64,000 bases of DNA from contig NZ_LVWJ02000014.1 in the NCBI RefSeq assembly GCF_001625015.1, positions 1,302,001 through 1,366,000 of the forward strand. The letters are read 5' to 3'. Under the pieces are notes generated by a model. It searched no databases, was not told where the DNA came from, and saw only the letters and a list, made by a program, of their open reading frames with translations. The translations under genes were made by a program, and so were the position numbers. How positions within the stretch are numbered: the stretch's first letter is position 1; the number at the start of each line of letters is the position of its first letter. Shown here one piece after another: positions 42,292-52,041 of the stretch. This DNA is from Lewinella sp. 4G2 (GTDB taxonomy: Bacteria; Bacteroidota; Bacteroidia; Chitinophagales; Saprospiraceae).

Positions 42292-44830
42292 CAGGTACCA
42301 ACTACTGTTGCTGGCCCTGGCAATCCTGGTGGCCCCCAGCCTCTACGGGCAGACGCAGACGCAGGTCCGCGCGCTGAACGGCACGAATTTCGTTTCCGCC
42401 AGCGCACTTGCAGCAAACGAGACGAAGCTGGCCAGTTTGCTGCCGACGGATGACGTACGCATCACTTTTGCGACGAATTACATTTCGATCAAGGATCGGT
42501 ACAATACCTACTCCAACAACGCACTGCTGGATTTCGCGGAGATTCCCTACGGGCAGATTGAACCACTCAACCAACAGGAGATCAATGATGCGCTGAATAA
42601 TACCATCGCCCACGCCCTCAATACGGCGGTGGGGGTGACGAGTAAGACCATTCACGTCGTTTACGCTACCCTCGTCAGCCCCAACCGGCAGGGGCAGGGG
42701 GAAGTGACGGTGCGCAAGTACTTCTCCATCGGGCCGGATGCGAAGTCCCGGACGAAGGGGATCGTCAAACAGATCAAACCCGCCCCGGATGCGAACCCGC
42801 AGTGGGGCACGCCGCTGGGCGACCAATGGTTGGATGATTATGTGGATGAGATTGTCAATGCGGTTAATGATCCTACTTACGTTGTGAACGGTTCGGTCCG
42901 GTACGACAATGAGGTTTATTACGCGGGGGATACGCTTTTTTACTTTCATCGGCCGGATGAGTTGCTGACCGGTAGTGTGAGTAGCAGTGAGACCATCGAG
43001 TTACTCATTAATTCAAACTATCAGGTAAGCCGGGTTGGTTGGTCGGAAACGGCTGCCAATACTGGCATACAACCACTGCTGGGAAATGGAGCTGCGACAT
43101 CGGCACTAACTAACTTGACTTTAGATGCCAGCCAATTTGGAAGCGAGGTTTGGCTCACAGCCAATTACGGAGATGAAACGGGCGATTTCATTTTTATCCC
43201 CGTCAACCTGCGTATGGAACTCCTGAATACGGACGTGGTGCAAGAGTCCGTCCCACCCGATAACGTAGTTACCCTTACGAATAATGGAATGCCTTTTGCT
43301 GGTTACAGTGGCTTTGATTTAAAGATCACGGCTTACAAACCGGGCAATGGTGGTGCACTGAACAGTTATCACTTTGACCAGACGTACACGAATGGCCAAT
43401 CCCCCGTTGCGAGTATTGGCTACGGTGGCGTTTGCGAGAATATAAAGTACGAGGGGAAGCTGTACCGGGGTTCGCGGCAGGCGATCAACCGGCGGAGTTT
43501 TACGCAGCGGGTGAAGTGTCCGTTTGACCTAGAGGAACTACGACTAGTTGGCATGAGTATTGATGGGAATACGAGACTCGATGATCGTGCCGGATTTACT
43601 TTCAAGGATCGAGTCGGAGATGCATTTGACCTTTCTAATGACACACTGTACGTGGTTTCTGATTCCGACACGCTTGATCGATCAGTAACTGTTAGAATGA
43701 ACTATTTTGGAGATAACCCTACCCCGGATGAATTCTGGGGAGAATTAAACAGTCGACCTGGAGATCAGGGAGCCGAAGGGATATGGGACTTTGGGTCGCC
43801 AAATATGGCGGGTCTTTCAATCAGCGAACAAAATTATCACCATAGTAATGACTTCACGCTTTCAATGACGGAGCCGGCTTATGCAGCTGATAGGTCTCGG
43901 TCATCAACAACAGGTTCGGGTGGGTATGTCCTTAATGGTGTGAGTGCAACTAGGCCGTTGAACCACGGGGAAGTTGAAGCGAAAGTATATCCAATAAGTT
44001 TAACTGCCTTCGATCAAACGGCGACGACTCATTTGGCTCTGATACGTAAGCATAAATCTGAAGAGAAGTTTGAACCTGGCTTACTTTCTGCATTGCCTCC
44101 AAATCATAAGTTTTACCAGGAAGCACCAGTGTTTACCACAATGGTTACATTAGTTACCACCTTTCAAAATGATATTGGGCATCTGCTAGATAATTTTGCA
44201 ATTGCTGCCACTAAAAAAAGGGAAATTGAAGATATGTTTGCTCTGAAATCAGGGATAACTTACAATTATAGTCAGTTAGAAGATCCTAACAGCAGGGGTT
44301 ATAAGGATTGGAGGAAACGCGAATACGAGGCAAAAGTAGAATTTACCCTGCCTGCCATACCTATTCCAACGCCAAGAATTCCATTATGGGTTGGCGAGAT
44401 AGGAGCGGAGATAGTGCCAAGTGGTGACATCTTCATAAAGTCTGAATTCCAGGACTTGAAGCAATACAATGTTAATAATTGGAACCGCAAGAGGACAGGT
44501 TTTGCTGCTGGATATAATTTTTATATTCAACTTGATGCGGGGTTTAAAATGGAAGATCAATATAAAGATGATTTTACCGTAGAGGCATTTGGATCCGCTA
44601 AAGTGGGGGCAGGGTATGAATACGGAATCTCGTTTAACGGAGGTTCTGGACAAGCCGGCAGCTTTGTCACCGTGGACTTTATACTGCAACCTTTGGAACT
44701 ATCCGTTAATCTAAAACTTGCTGGTGGAAATCGAACGGGAGGCTATAACTGGACAGTAATCGACGCAACGTACACCTACAATGTCTGGAATGCGAAACGT
44801 CTCAATATTATGACCTTTACCCTTCCGTAA
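42284..44830 (+). CDS. Large exported protein of unknown function, adhesin locus
   Basis: The 848-residue protein starts at ATG 42284, overlapping the previous stop by 8 nt (translational coupling). A signal peptide is clear (ISRYQLLLLALAILVAPSLYGQ). I recognise no domain with confidence. The first third (to about residue 240) has helical segments and AVNDPTYVVNG; the middle has two cysteine-bearing beta stretches (VCENIKYEG, RVKCPFDLEEL); the last 150 residues are beta-rich with Gly, alternating like a barrel or a jelly roll. No T9SS signal. The coding DNA changes from GC-rich to AT-rich around 43.0-43.6 kb, which divides the protein into two parts of different base composition. Confidence 0.8.
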   Translation: MISRYQLLLLALAILVAPSLYGQTQTQVRALNGTNFVSASALAANETKLASLLPTDDVRITFATNYISIKDRYNTYSNNALLDFAEIPYGQIEPLNQQEINDALNNTIAHALNTAVGVTSKTIHVVYATLVSPNRQGQGEVTVRKYFSIGPDAKSRTKGIVKQIKPAPDANPQWGTPLGDQWLDDYVDEIVNAVNDPTYVVNGSVRYDNEVYYAGDTLFYFHRPDELLTGSVSSSETIELLINSNYQVSRVGWSETAANTGIQPLLGNGAATSALTNLTLDASQFGSEVWLTANYGDETGDFIFIPVNLRMELLNTDVVQESVPPDNVVTLTNNGMPFAGYSGFDLKITAYKPGNGGALNSYHFDQTYTNGQSPVASIGYGGVCENIKYEGKLYRGSRQAINRRSFTQRVKCPFDLEELRLVGMSIDGNTRLDDRAGFTFKDRVGDAFDLSNDTLYVVSDSDTLDRSVTVRMNYFGDNPTPDEFWGELNSRPGDQGAEGIWDFGSPNMAGLSISEQNYHHSNDFTLSMTEPAYAADRSRSSTTGSGGYVLNGVSATRPLNHGEVEAKVYPISLTAFDQTATTHLALIRKHKSEEKFEPGLLSALPPNHKFYQEAPVFTTMVTLVTTFQNDIGHLLDNFAIAATKKREIEDMFALKSGITYNYSQLEDPNSRGYKDWRKREYEAKVEFTLPAIPIPTPRIPLWVGEIGAEIVPSGDIFIKSEFQDLKQYNVNNWNRKRTGFAAGYNFYIQLDAGFKMEDQYKDDFTVEAFGSAKVGAGYEYGISFNGGSGQAGSFVTVDFILQPLELSVNLKLAGGNRTGGYNWTVIDATYTYNVWNAKRLNIMTFTLP

Positions 44831-44861
44831 CAAGGTTTTAAATTTCAATAATAATTATCCT

Positions 44862-45572
44862 ATGCGCTATTCTTTACTGCTCGCTTTGATGGTTCTAAGT
44901 ACTTGGACTTATGCACAGGAGGTTGCCGTAGATTCAACTCAAATTCCTGACTTAAGAAATATAGAAAGGCAAATTGCTTATGCGTTTTATCCCGACAACT
45001 CTATTGTCAATCGTTCAAATTCGTTGGTAGTAGACGATAGATTTCCTGAATCAATTATCCATAGGATGAGAGTAGCTGCAAACGATCGAATAGAAGCGCA
45101 GTTGCAGGAGAATCCGGAATCTTACCAAGAAAAAGGGAAGACTCATTACGCCAACATTAATGCTGCAGGAGATGAAGACCTGGCATTTAGGTTGCTATGT
45201 AGAGTGGACTTTACAGAAGGAAATGACCAGTATACGGTAATCAAATATAGAATTGAGGACTACAGTTCCCAGTCATCTCTTGTAGCAGTAACTAGATTGA
45301 AAAAAGTTGATGGTAGATGGGTAATAAGTTCAACACCAACACTATCTCAGGTTAGCCTAGTCCTTCTTCAATTTAAAACGGAATTTCTAAAGGAGGCGTT
45401 TGCTACGAATAACTTTACTGAGCTGATTGCTGACATTGCCCCCAACTTTGAAAATTCGAAAGGTAGCGTAGCATTTAGCTTTCCTAATTTAATCGACTTG
45501 TTTTACTATGCTGATAGTAATGGTGGAACGGCAGCCTTTCCTTTCTTGAATAATATTGTCACGAAATTATGA
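44862..45572 (+). CDS. Exported protein of unknown function, adhesin locus
   Basis: This 236-residue protein has a signal peptide (RYSLLLALMVLSTWTYAQ) and no recognised domain. It contains an Arg/Asn-rich early helix and a beta-rich middle (QYTVIKYRIEDY, SLVAVTRLKKVDGRWVISS) that resembles small lumazine-binding or SnoaL-type folds only vaguely. The DNA is AT-rich relative to the flanking locus. It overlaps the next gene by 4 nt. Confidence 0.8.
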   Translation: MRYSLLLALMVLSTWTYAQEVAVDSTQIPDLRNIERQIAYAFYPDNSIVNRSNSLVVDDRFPESIIHRMRVAANDRIEAQLQENPESYQEKGKTHYANINAAGDEDLAFRLLCRVDFTEGNDQYTVIKYRIEDYSSQSSLVAVTRLKKVDGRWVISSTPTLSQVSLVLLQFKTEFLKEAFATNNFTELIADIAPNFENSKGSVAFSFPNLIDLFYYADSNGGTAAFPFLNNIVTKL

Positions 45573-46246
45573 TGAAGCAATTATTTATGGTGCTGGTTTT
45601 GCTGTCGTCAAACTTTTTGATCGCGCAAGTTAATTACAGTCAACTTGAGATGAAGGAAAAGACGGTTATAGACTACACTATTGAGAGATATGATTGGACC
45701 ATTTATCGTTCTCTTACTCCTGAAGGCACGGTTTATGGAGTGACACCGGACTCTTTGCGGAATGAATTCCTTGGAATCGACCAGTATGTCAATCCTATCA
45801 ATGCGACATTTTCGACGAATGAAGATTCTTATTCTGCCGAATTTGTGAAGGAAGCCTACGCACTACCATCCGATAGCTGTTACGTGCAGTATGCATTGTA
45901 CGACCGTGATAAAAATGAGGGTGCATTACGAATCATGTTCAATGGGTCTGCAACAACTGCAGATTTTCTGGCACTAGGATTTTCAAAAGTTAACGGAAAT
46001 ATTCAAGTCACTGGCTTTTTGTCACCAGGCACGTCCTTTTTGAGTTTTGTCAAATATCTGAGCCCCTCAGGCATATACGCGGTAACTAATATGAAGGATT
46101 TGCGCGAGTTACAGATGGAGCAAGCAATAGAGTGCACTGACCTGAAGGTCGCTTACATGCTGAAGTTAGATTGTTTAGCTCAATCTATTTTATCTAAGGA
46201 GAAAGGTGAAATCAATTCTATTGTCCAAAAACTCAATTCAAAGTAA
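45569..46246 (+). CDS. Exported protein of unknown function, adhesin locus
   Basis: This 225-residue protein begins MKQLFMVLVLLSSNFLIAQ, a signal peptide; its start overlaps the previous stop by 4 nt. No domain is recognised. It has three cysteines and a helical C-terminus. Like its neighbour it is AT-rich. The pair may be partners, and both are confined to the AT-rich part of the locus. Confidence 0.8.
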   Translation: MMKQLFMVLVLLSSNFLIAQVNYSQLEMKEKTVIDYTIERYDWTIYRSLTPEGTVYGVTPDSLRNEFLGIDQYVNPINATFSTNEDSYSAEFVKEAYALPSDSCYVQYALYDRDKNEGALRIMFNGSATTADFLALGFSKVNGNIQVTGFLSPGTSFLSFVKYLSPSGIYAVTNMKDLRELQMEQAIECTDLKVAYMLKLDCLAQSILSKEKGEINSIVQKLNSK

Positions 46247-46290
46247 GACATATGATTGAGACTTACCACTTCTTGAGTTGGATCGAAGCA

Positions 46291-49200
46291 ATGAGATCAA
46301 TATTGAAATCAGTATTGCTTCTTTTTGTACTGGTATGCTGTATTGGTACCCCCACCTCCCTCCAAGCCCAAACCGCCGACTCCATAGCCCGCGACCAAAT
46401 CGCCCTGGAGCAAGCCAACGCCAACCTCGCCCAAATACAAAAGGCGCGCAATGCGATCGCTAAGGCCATGTCCGTCGGGAAGTTTATCCAGAAGTTGGAT
46501 AGCCTGGCTTTTATCGAATTCCCCGTCGTGCTCGCCGATACGATTGGCAATGTGCCAGTCCACATCATGTTTGACGACCTGCGGCTCTACCCGGAATACG
46601 CCCAACTGGAAGTCATCGTCGGCATGCAACTCCCCCAGCGGAAGGTCTCCGCTCAGGCCGGGGCCACCATCAGCCAGCCAGCGACCGGACCCGACGGGGA
46701 ACCCAACGCACCCATTTCGGATTACGTCGAACTCTTTTTCGGCACCCCCGATCTGAAGTTCTCCCACGACGGTGGCGTCCTCGGCGAAGCCACCATTGCC
46801 CTTTACTCGGACGTGCCCATCGGGACGGACGACCCCTCCAAGTTCGGACTCACTCTGAAGGGATTCAGTGGCGTTAAAAAACAGGGAGAATCCATCGACG
46901 GCGGTACCTACGTGACCATCGACTGTGACGGGTTCGTGGAAATGGGCGTCGAGGCCGACGTCATGTTCAGCCGCGACTGGATCGTGCCCGTCACCCCCAC
47001 CGATCAGGTGATCCCCACCGGGCGGGTAGCCGGCAACATTAAGACCCAACTTACGGATTGGAATAATTTCCTCGTCGAGGTGAGCCTCCCGAACTTCGCG
47101 CTGGCGGACGATACGGACTGGGTCTTCAACCTCAACGCGGCGGTCTTCGACTTCAGCGATTTCCGCAACAGCACCAGTATGTCCTTCCCGGATGGGTACG
47201 TGGCCAACTACCTGCCCCCCGGAAACGTGAACCTCTGGCGCGGCGTCTACATCAAGGAGCTGGACGTTGCCTTCCCTAACCAATTAAATAAGTCTTGCGC
47301 GGGGACATCCAGCCTGGACCGCGCTACCCCCAGTGGGCTGCTCCTCGATCAGTACGGAACTTATACGATGGGGGAGAAGCCCATTGAATTGGGCGAGGAC
47401 CTGGCACCGCTGGCCTACGCGGAACCTTCCACCGAGTTGGCTAACGTCCGTGGCCCCGCTCCCGCCGAACCCCTTTACGTCGATGGCAACCAACCCGTAC
47501 TCGGTCCGGTCCTTCCGGAATTGGAACATACCGAAGGAACCACTAACCCGGCACCCGCGGCAGCGCCCTTATTGGCCGCAAATGCGGAGGAGAACGCGAC
47601 TTTTGAATTAGATATACCCGATTTCAAGCGGCAGTACGAGGAAAGCCTCGCCCCCGCCTGCCGCACCAGAGTTGGCGTGAAAGGATTATTGATTGATGCC
47701 CAGGGCGTATCCGGAAAATTCTACGCCGATAATGTATTGGACCTCGGCGATGGCGCCCAGATGGACAGCTGGGGCTTTACCATCGCCCACGCCGAGTTGG
47801 AATTACTGACGAATGACGTCATCGATTTTCAGTTCAACGGGCAGATACGAATCCCAGTCGCGAAAGGGAACGAAACGCTGGCTTACTCCGCCTACCACAA
47901 TGTGCCGAGCCAGACCTGGAACATCACGGCAACTGCGGAATCGGACATGACTTTCCCCGTACTAAAAATGGCCTCCGTCAGTATCGATTCGGCCACCTAC
48001 ATCGACGTGACCGTGACGCCGACAACCTTCGAACCGAAGGCCGTCATCTACGCCAGGGCCGCCATTAAAGCAAAGCAGGGCAGTGGCAACCCGGACGGAG
48101 ACGACGGCAATGAGCCCAAAGAATCACTGACCGTACACGCCGCCGAGGTGAACGTACAGGGCTTGATGCTAGCCACCAAGGGCCGAAAATTTGGCCTGGA
48201 GCAGGATGGCTATATCAGTTTTATTACTCAGCCGACGCTGGCAAAATTCCCCATTGGGATTGATTCAGTGGTACTGCGCAACGCCCCAAATAACGAATTT
48301 GAATTGCGCGTTGCCGTGCAGATTTCCCTGATGGGGCAACAGGGTAATGGATTGGCGGCAAAGTCTGATTTCTCCATATTTAGTGAGATAGTAACTAATC
48401 AGGGCCGCGACAAAATTGAATTCCGCCGAATACTCGTCAATCGTATCGACGTAAACATGCAGTTCACGGGCTTCTCGATGCAGGGCCACGTGCTGTTCCT
48501 ACGCGATGACCCTGTCTACGGTGATGGTTTTCAGGGGGGATTATTGATTAAGGTCGGAGAAGCCGCTAACCCAACGATCGAAGTATCCCTCAACGCCATG
48601 TTCGGCAAGGTGCCAGATAGTAACGGTAACCCTTATAATTATTGGTTCGTGGAGGGTATGGTGAGTGGCTCGGCCATCAATATTCCCGTTATCCCCGGTA
48701 TTTTATTTATTGACGGATTTGGTGGCGGCGCCTATTACCATATGCGGATGGCGTCGGTCACGCCAAACGTGGTCAATCGCAGGGACCAGATGAACGGGGC
48801 TACACCTTCCACGGGTGGTGCCGGCGTCACCAATTCCGGGGTGACGTACGTGCCAGACGCTAATATCGCGCTTGGCCTCAAAGCAACGCTATCTCTGCGT
48901 TCCGCCCCCGGCGCCAAACTATACAGCGGCGTGGTTACGGTGGAGGTAGTATTTAGTAATACGGCCCTCCAGAACATAATGATTTACGGGCAGGTGGACA
49001 TCATGCCTGCTTTCGCCAGCCAAGCCGGTGCGGTGGGCTTTAAGGTGGCTGCTCTAGAAATGTCCAAAGAAGAAAAGCAAGCAGAGACTAAAGCGGCTAT
49101 CAAAAATAATCCTGGAGCCATTGGCCTGGCCTTCTACATTTCAATGGATTTCAGCAACGGTTTCATCCTGAAAGGCGCCTTTGATGCCCACATGGATTTG

Positions 49201-49878
49201 GCGAATAGTACCATCAAAGGGCAGGGCACGACGGATATTCTTTATAATAGCACAAATGGGAAATGGCATCTCTACGTCGGCGGCTATGAAGGTGGCTCCA
49301 TGACGTCCGCCACGGGTGCGCCACTCCATCCGGTTTCGGTTACCCTCAACCTCGGTTCGGGCCTTAACGCCTGGGCAAAAGCCTACTTCCTTACCGGTAA
49401 CGATATCCCCGGCGCACCACCAGTTCCGCACGACGTTGCCAGTTATTTTAATATCGGAACAAATACCAATAACCGGGGTAGTCTGAGCGGCAAAGCGGCT
49501 CAGGGGACGGGTTTTGCGCTTGGCGCAAGCATCGGTCTGCGTGTCTATAAAGATGACGGCTGGTTCGGTGTCGACGCTAATTTCCGTACCGGATTTGATA
49601 TTAGTCTATTAAAATATCCGGAGGGTAGTTATTGCAGTAATACCTCAAATTACAATGCTCCTCACGGTGCCAAATACTGGCGCGCCACCGGTCGCTTCTA
49701 TCTCATGCTGTGGGCCAAAGCCCGGCTCTTCGGGGTCTGGACGCCCAAGATCAACGCCGGTGTTTACATCGACGCGGATATTCCCAATCCGTCCCGCCTG
49801 CGGGTCAAGGGCAAATTCCAGGGCATTTGGCTCCCCAGTGTAAAATTGGGCAGCCGTTGCGGAACCGTATATCTATAA
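46291..49878 (+). CDS. Large exported beta-rich protein, adhesin locus
   Basis: From ATG at 46291 the protein has 1195 residues and a good signal peptide (RSILKSVLLLFVLVCCIGTP...LQAQ). An ATG at 46252 would add 13 residues, including acidic ones, before it, so I prefer the later start. A short coiled-coil-like stretch follows (about residues 28-60). Then comes a long beta-rich part with repeated FS/FGVD/FG phrases, DGDDGNEPKESLTVHAAEVNVQGL, and a Gly-rich C-terminus (GFALGASIGLRVYKDDGWFGVDANFRTG) that looks like membrane beta-barrel strands, ending CGTVYL. No T9SS signal. The first 70 bp are AT-rich and the rest is GC-rich. An 18-bp word copy encodes APAAAP in a linker near residue 423. Confidence 0.82.
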   Translation: MRSILKSVLLLFVLVCCIGTPTSLQAQTADSIARDQIALEQANANLAQIQKARNAIAKAMSVGKFIQKLDSLAFIEFPVVLADTIGNVPVHIMFDDLRLYPEYAQLEVIVGMQLPQRKVSAQAGATISQPATGPDGEPNAPISDYVELFFGTPDLKFSHDGGVLGEATIALYSDVPIGTDDPSKFGLTLKGFSGVKKQGESIDGGTYVTIDCDGFVEMGVEADVMFSRDWIVPVTPTDQVIPTGRVAGNIKTQLTDWNNFLVEVSLPNFALADDTDWVFNLNAAVFDFSDFRNSTSMSFPDGYVANYLPPGNVNLWRGVYIKELDVAFPNQLNKSCAGTSSLDRATPSGLLLDQYGTYTMGEKPIELGEDLAPLAYAEPSTELANVRGPAPAEPLYVDGNQPVLGPVLPELEHTEGTTNPAPAAAPLLAANAEENATFELDIPDFKRQYEESLAPACRTRVGVKGLLIDAQGVSGKFYADNVLDLGDGAQMDSWGFTIAHAELELLTNDVIDFQFNGQIRIPVAKGNETLAYSAYHNVPSQTWNITATAESDMTFPVLKMASVSIDSATYIDVTVTPTTFEPKAVIYARAAIKAKQGSGNPDGDDGNEPKESLTVHAAEVNVQGLMLATKGRKFGLEQDGYISFITQPTLAKFPIGIDSVVLRNAPNNEFELRVAVQISLMGQQGNGLAAKSDFSIFSEIVTNQGRDKIEFRRILVNRIDVNMQFTGFSMQGHVLFLRDDPVYGDGFQGGLLIKVGEAANPTIEVSLNAMFGKVPDSNGNPYNYWFVEGMVSGSAINIPVIPGILFIDGFGGGAYYHMRMASVTPNVVNRRDQMNGATPSTGGAGVTNSGVTYVPDANIALGLKATLSLRSAPGAKLYSGVVTVEVVFSNTALQNIMIYGQVDIMPAFASQAGAVGFKVAALEMSKEEKQAETKAAIKNNPGAIGLAFYISMDFSNGFILKGAFDAHMDLANSTIKGQGTTDILYNSTNGKWHLYVGGYEGGSMTSATGAPLHPVSVTLNLGSGLNAWAKAYFLTGNDIPGAPPVPHDVASYFNIGTNTNNRGSLSGKAAQGTGFALGASIGLRVYKDDGWFGVDANFRTGFDISLLKYPEGSYCSNTSNYNAPHGAKYWRATGRFYLMLWAKARLFGVWTPKINAGVYIDADIPNPSRLRVKGKFQGIWLPSVKLGSRCGTVYL
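47551..47568 (-). repeat. Dispersed 18-bp word inside the beta-rich exported protein gene
   Basis: GCACCCGCGGCAGCGCCC, exact reverse complement of the G-type consensus, read as APAAAP in a linker. Confidence 0.75.
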
Positions 49879-49880
49879 AT

Positions 49881-51986
49881 ATGCCACATTTAATTTCATA
49901 TTGCCTTCGGGTAGCCATCCTGTGCCTCCTCCCCGCTTTCAGTTGGGCGCAGAACGCGGGTGCGGGGTTGGGGACGACAGGTACCGCCGGCTACGACCTG
50001 TACAGCAAGGTGGAGGACGGCGTCCTCTACACCCGGTGGGAACCCCGAACGCTCAGCGAATTACGGCACGCCTCCAAGGGCATGACCGTAACTGTCTACG
50101 CCGTATCCGGCCCCCGCCGCAGGCCAACCAGCCGCGTCGTGGAAACCAAAAAAATGGAACCAATCCCCTTCGCCGAATGGTCGCAGGACCTATTGGACCA
50201 GTGGGATACCGTCGCCCTGGCCACCACCATCCCCGAGCAAATGCCGGACGCCTTCCGCCAGCAGACGCCCTACGCCGATGAGATCCGCGCCCAGTTCGAC
50301 TCCGCCAAAAGTTGGATCGTCCCCTACTTCCACACGACGGCACTGCAGTCCAGTTGGAAACGGATCGATTACGCCGGGATGGGCTACGCCCGAACGCTCG
50401 ACCCCAATGTTTGGGCTTACGGCATCAAGGTCTACCCTACCTCCACCGGGGATACCCTTTACCTGGATATCGACGTCGAGAACTACGTCGAACCCGAACT
50501 CCCAAAACTGGGCGTCACCTGGGGCGACCGCCAGGCCAAGGTGAAGTGGCGGACGCTCGAATACCGGCCCTACTATTACGGTTACCGCCTCCAACGGTCC
50601 GTGGCCGGTGGCCCGTTTGAGGATGTGGCCGAGGATGCCTACGTCAACGTCCTCGATACGATGGCCATGGACAGTACCGAGGATAATCTGTACGTGATCG
50701 ACGTGCTGGATATCCCCAATAATCAGGATTCCATTGTTTTCCGCCTCACGGGGTACGACCACCTCGGCGGTGAATCCGACGGCTACCGGGAGGCCCGGGG
50801 GAAGGGTTTGTCCGACATTGAAGTGAGCCCGGGTTTTACCCGTTCGGAACAAACGGATAGTAACTACGCCATCCTGGCCTGGCGCTTTCCTGAAGAGCAA
50901 CTGCCCTTCGTAAAGGAGTTTCGCATCCTACACAGCCCCACCCAGGGTAAGGATTACGAGATTGCGATGAACTCCATCCCCGCCGAGGATACCGTGACAA
51001 CGATTGCCTTCCCCATGGCTTTTGACGCTAATTACTACCGGATCCAGGCCGTCTCCTACAGCGGTCGGGAAGCCACGAGTTTTGAAGCCCTCGTGATGTC
51101 CTGGGACGATACGCCTCCGGACATGCCGACCAATTTTGCTGGCTTTGTGGATAGTCTGGGTGTTTCCCACCTCACCTGGGAAACGACGGACGAACCGGAC
51201 CTGGATGGCTACTACCTCTTTAAGGGATATTACCGCGACGGCGAATTGCAACGACAGAACCAAGATGCCTTCCCCGGCCCCGCCGTCCTGGATACCACGC
51301 CGCTTACTCAGGCGAACGATTCCGTTTACTACCAACTGCGGGCGGTGGATTACCGGGGGAATACCTCTGATTTTACGCCGATCCTGGCGCTGAAGAAACC
51401 GGATAAATTCCCACCGGCACCACCCCGCTTCATTGATGCGGACAACGATGGTAAGGCCATCAGCTTAAAGTGGGTCCCCAGCCCCGCCGAGGACGCCGAA
51501 AGCTACGTCCTCTACCGCCGGGAGTACGACGTAGAGCCCGACTGGACGCCGGTCCTGGAGTGGACAGAAGCCAAATTCCGCCGTACCTACCGCGATAGCC
51601 TCGTGGAGCCTGGCCGGACCTACGAATACACCATGCTCGTAACGGATGATGATGGGCTCGTTTCAGACTACCCGCTTTCCGCCGTCGTGAAGGTGAAGGA
51701 CTATGGCCTACGGCCTCCCATCGAAACCCTGCGGGCGACGGCGAGCGCAGAGAACAAGTCCGTTCTAATTGAATGGACCTACGGCTCCACGCCACGGGAA
51801 TACCACATTTATAAAGGGGTGGACGACCAACCAGTCAGCCTCCTCAAAGTCGTTGCGGGAGACCTCAATGAGTTCGTGGATACCGATGCCCGCAAGGCCG
51901 GGACCTACCGCTATTTGATGAAGGCCGTCTTCCCGGGCGGAAAGGTTTCCCCCTACACCGAGGAGGTGGCCGTACTGCAGGAGTAA
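49881..51986 (+). CDS. Exported fibronectin type III-like protein, adhesin locus
   Basis: The 701-residue protein starts 2 bp after the preceding stop, with a signal peptide (PHLISYCLRVAILCLLPAFSWAQ). Three or four FN3-type domains can be seen from about residue 205: VTWGDRQAKVKWRTLEY, LSDIEVSPGF, HLTWETTDEPDLDGYYLFKG, ISLKWVPSPAEDAESYVLY and VLIEWTYGS. No T9SS signal. It shares the FN3 theme with the TANFOR-like protein, suggesting both are structural partners of the adhesin in the periplasm or at the outer membrane. Confidence 0.85.
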   Translation: MPHLISYCLRVAILCLLPAFSWAQNAGAGLGTTGTAGYDLYSKVEDGVLYTRWEPRTLSELRHASKGMTVTVYAVSGPRRRPTSRVVETKKMEPIPFAEWSQDLLDQWDTVALATTIPEQMPDAFRQQTPYADEIRAQFDSAKSWIVPYFHTTALQSSWKRIDYAGMGYARTLDPNVWAYGIKVYPTSTGDTLYLDIDVENYVEPELPKLGVTWGDRQAKVKWRTLEYRPYYYGYRLQRSVAGGPFEDVAEDAYVNVLDTMAMDSTEDNLYVIDVLDIPNNQDSIVFRLTGYDHLGGESDGYREARGKGLSDIEVSPGFTRSEQTDSNYAILAWRFPEEQLPFVKEFRILHSPTQGKDYEIAMNSIPAEDTVTTIAFPMAFDANYYRIQAVSYSGREATSFEALVMSWDDTPPDMPTNFAGFVDSLGVSHLTWETTDEPDLDGYYLFKGYYRDGELQRQNQDAFPGPAVLDTTPLTQANDSVYYQLRAVDYRGNTSDFTPILALKKPDKFPPAPPRFIDADNDGKAISLKWVPSPAEDAESYVLYRREYDVEPDWTPVLEWTEAKFRRTYRDSLVEPGRTYEYTMLVTDDDGLVSDYPLSAVVKVKDYGLRPPIETLRATASAENKSVLIEWTYGSTPREYHIYKGVDDQPVSLLKVVAGDLNEFVDTDARKAGTYRYLMKAVFPGGKVSPYTEEVAVLQE

Positions 51987-51995
51987 TGATTAATA

Positions 51996-52020
51996 ATTAG
52001 CGCAGGATTAATTAGCGCAG
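51996..52020. repeat. 10-bp direct repeat downstream of the FN3 gene
   Basis: ATTAGCGCAG at 51996-52005 and 52011-52020 (period 15), starting 9 bp after the stop codon and ending 21 bp before the beta-barrel gene. Confidence 0.75.
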
Positions 52021-52041
52021 CGTTGATAAAGGATTTTCACC

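Noticed and set aside
49945-49963. A possible decayed copy of the 18-bp word at the signal peptide of the second FN3 protein (GGGCGCAGAACGCGGGTGC)
   Set aside because: The middle of the word is changed and one base is inserted; the match is too weak to count.
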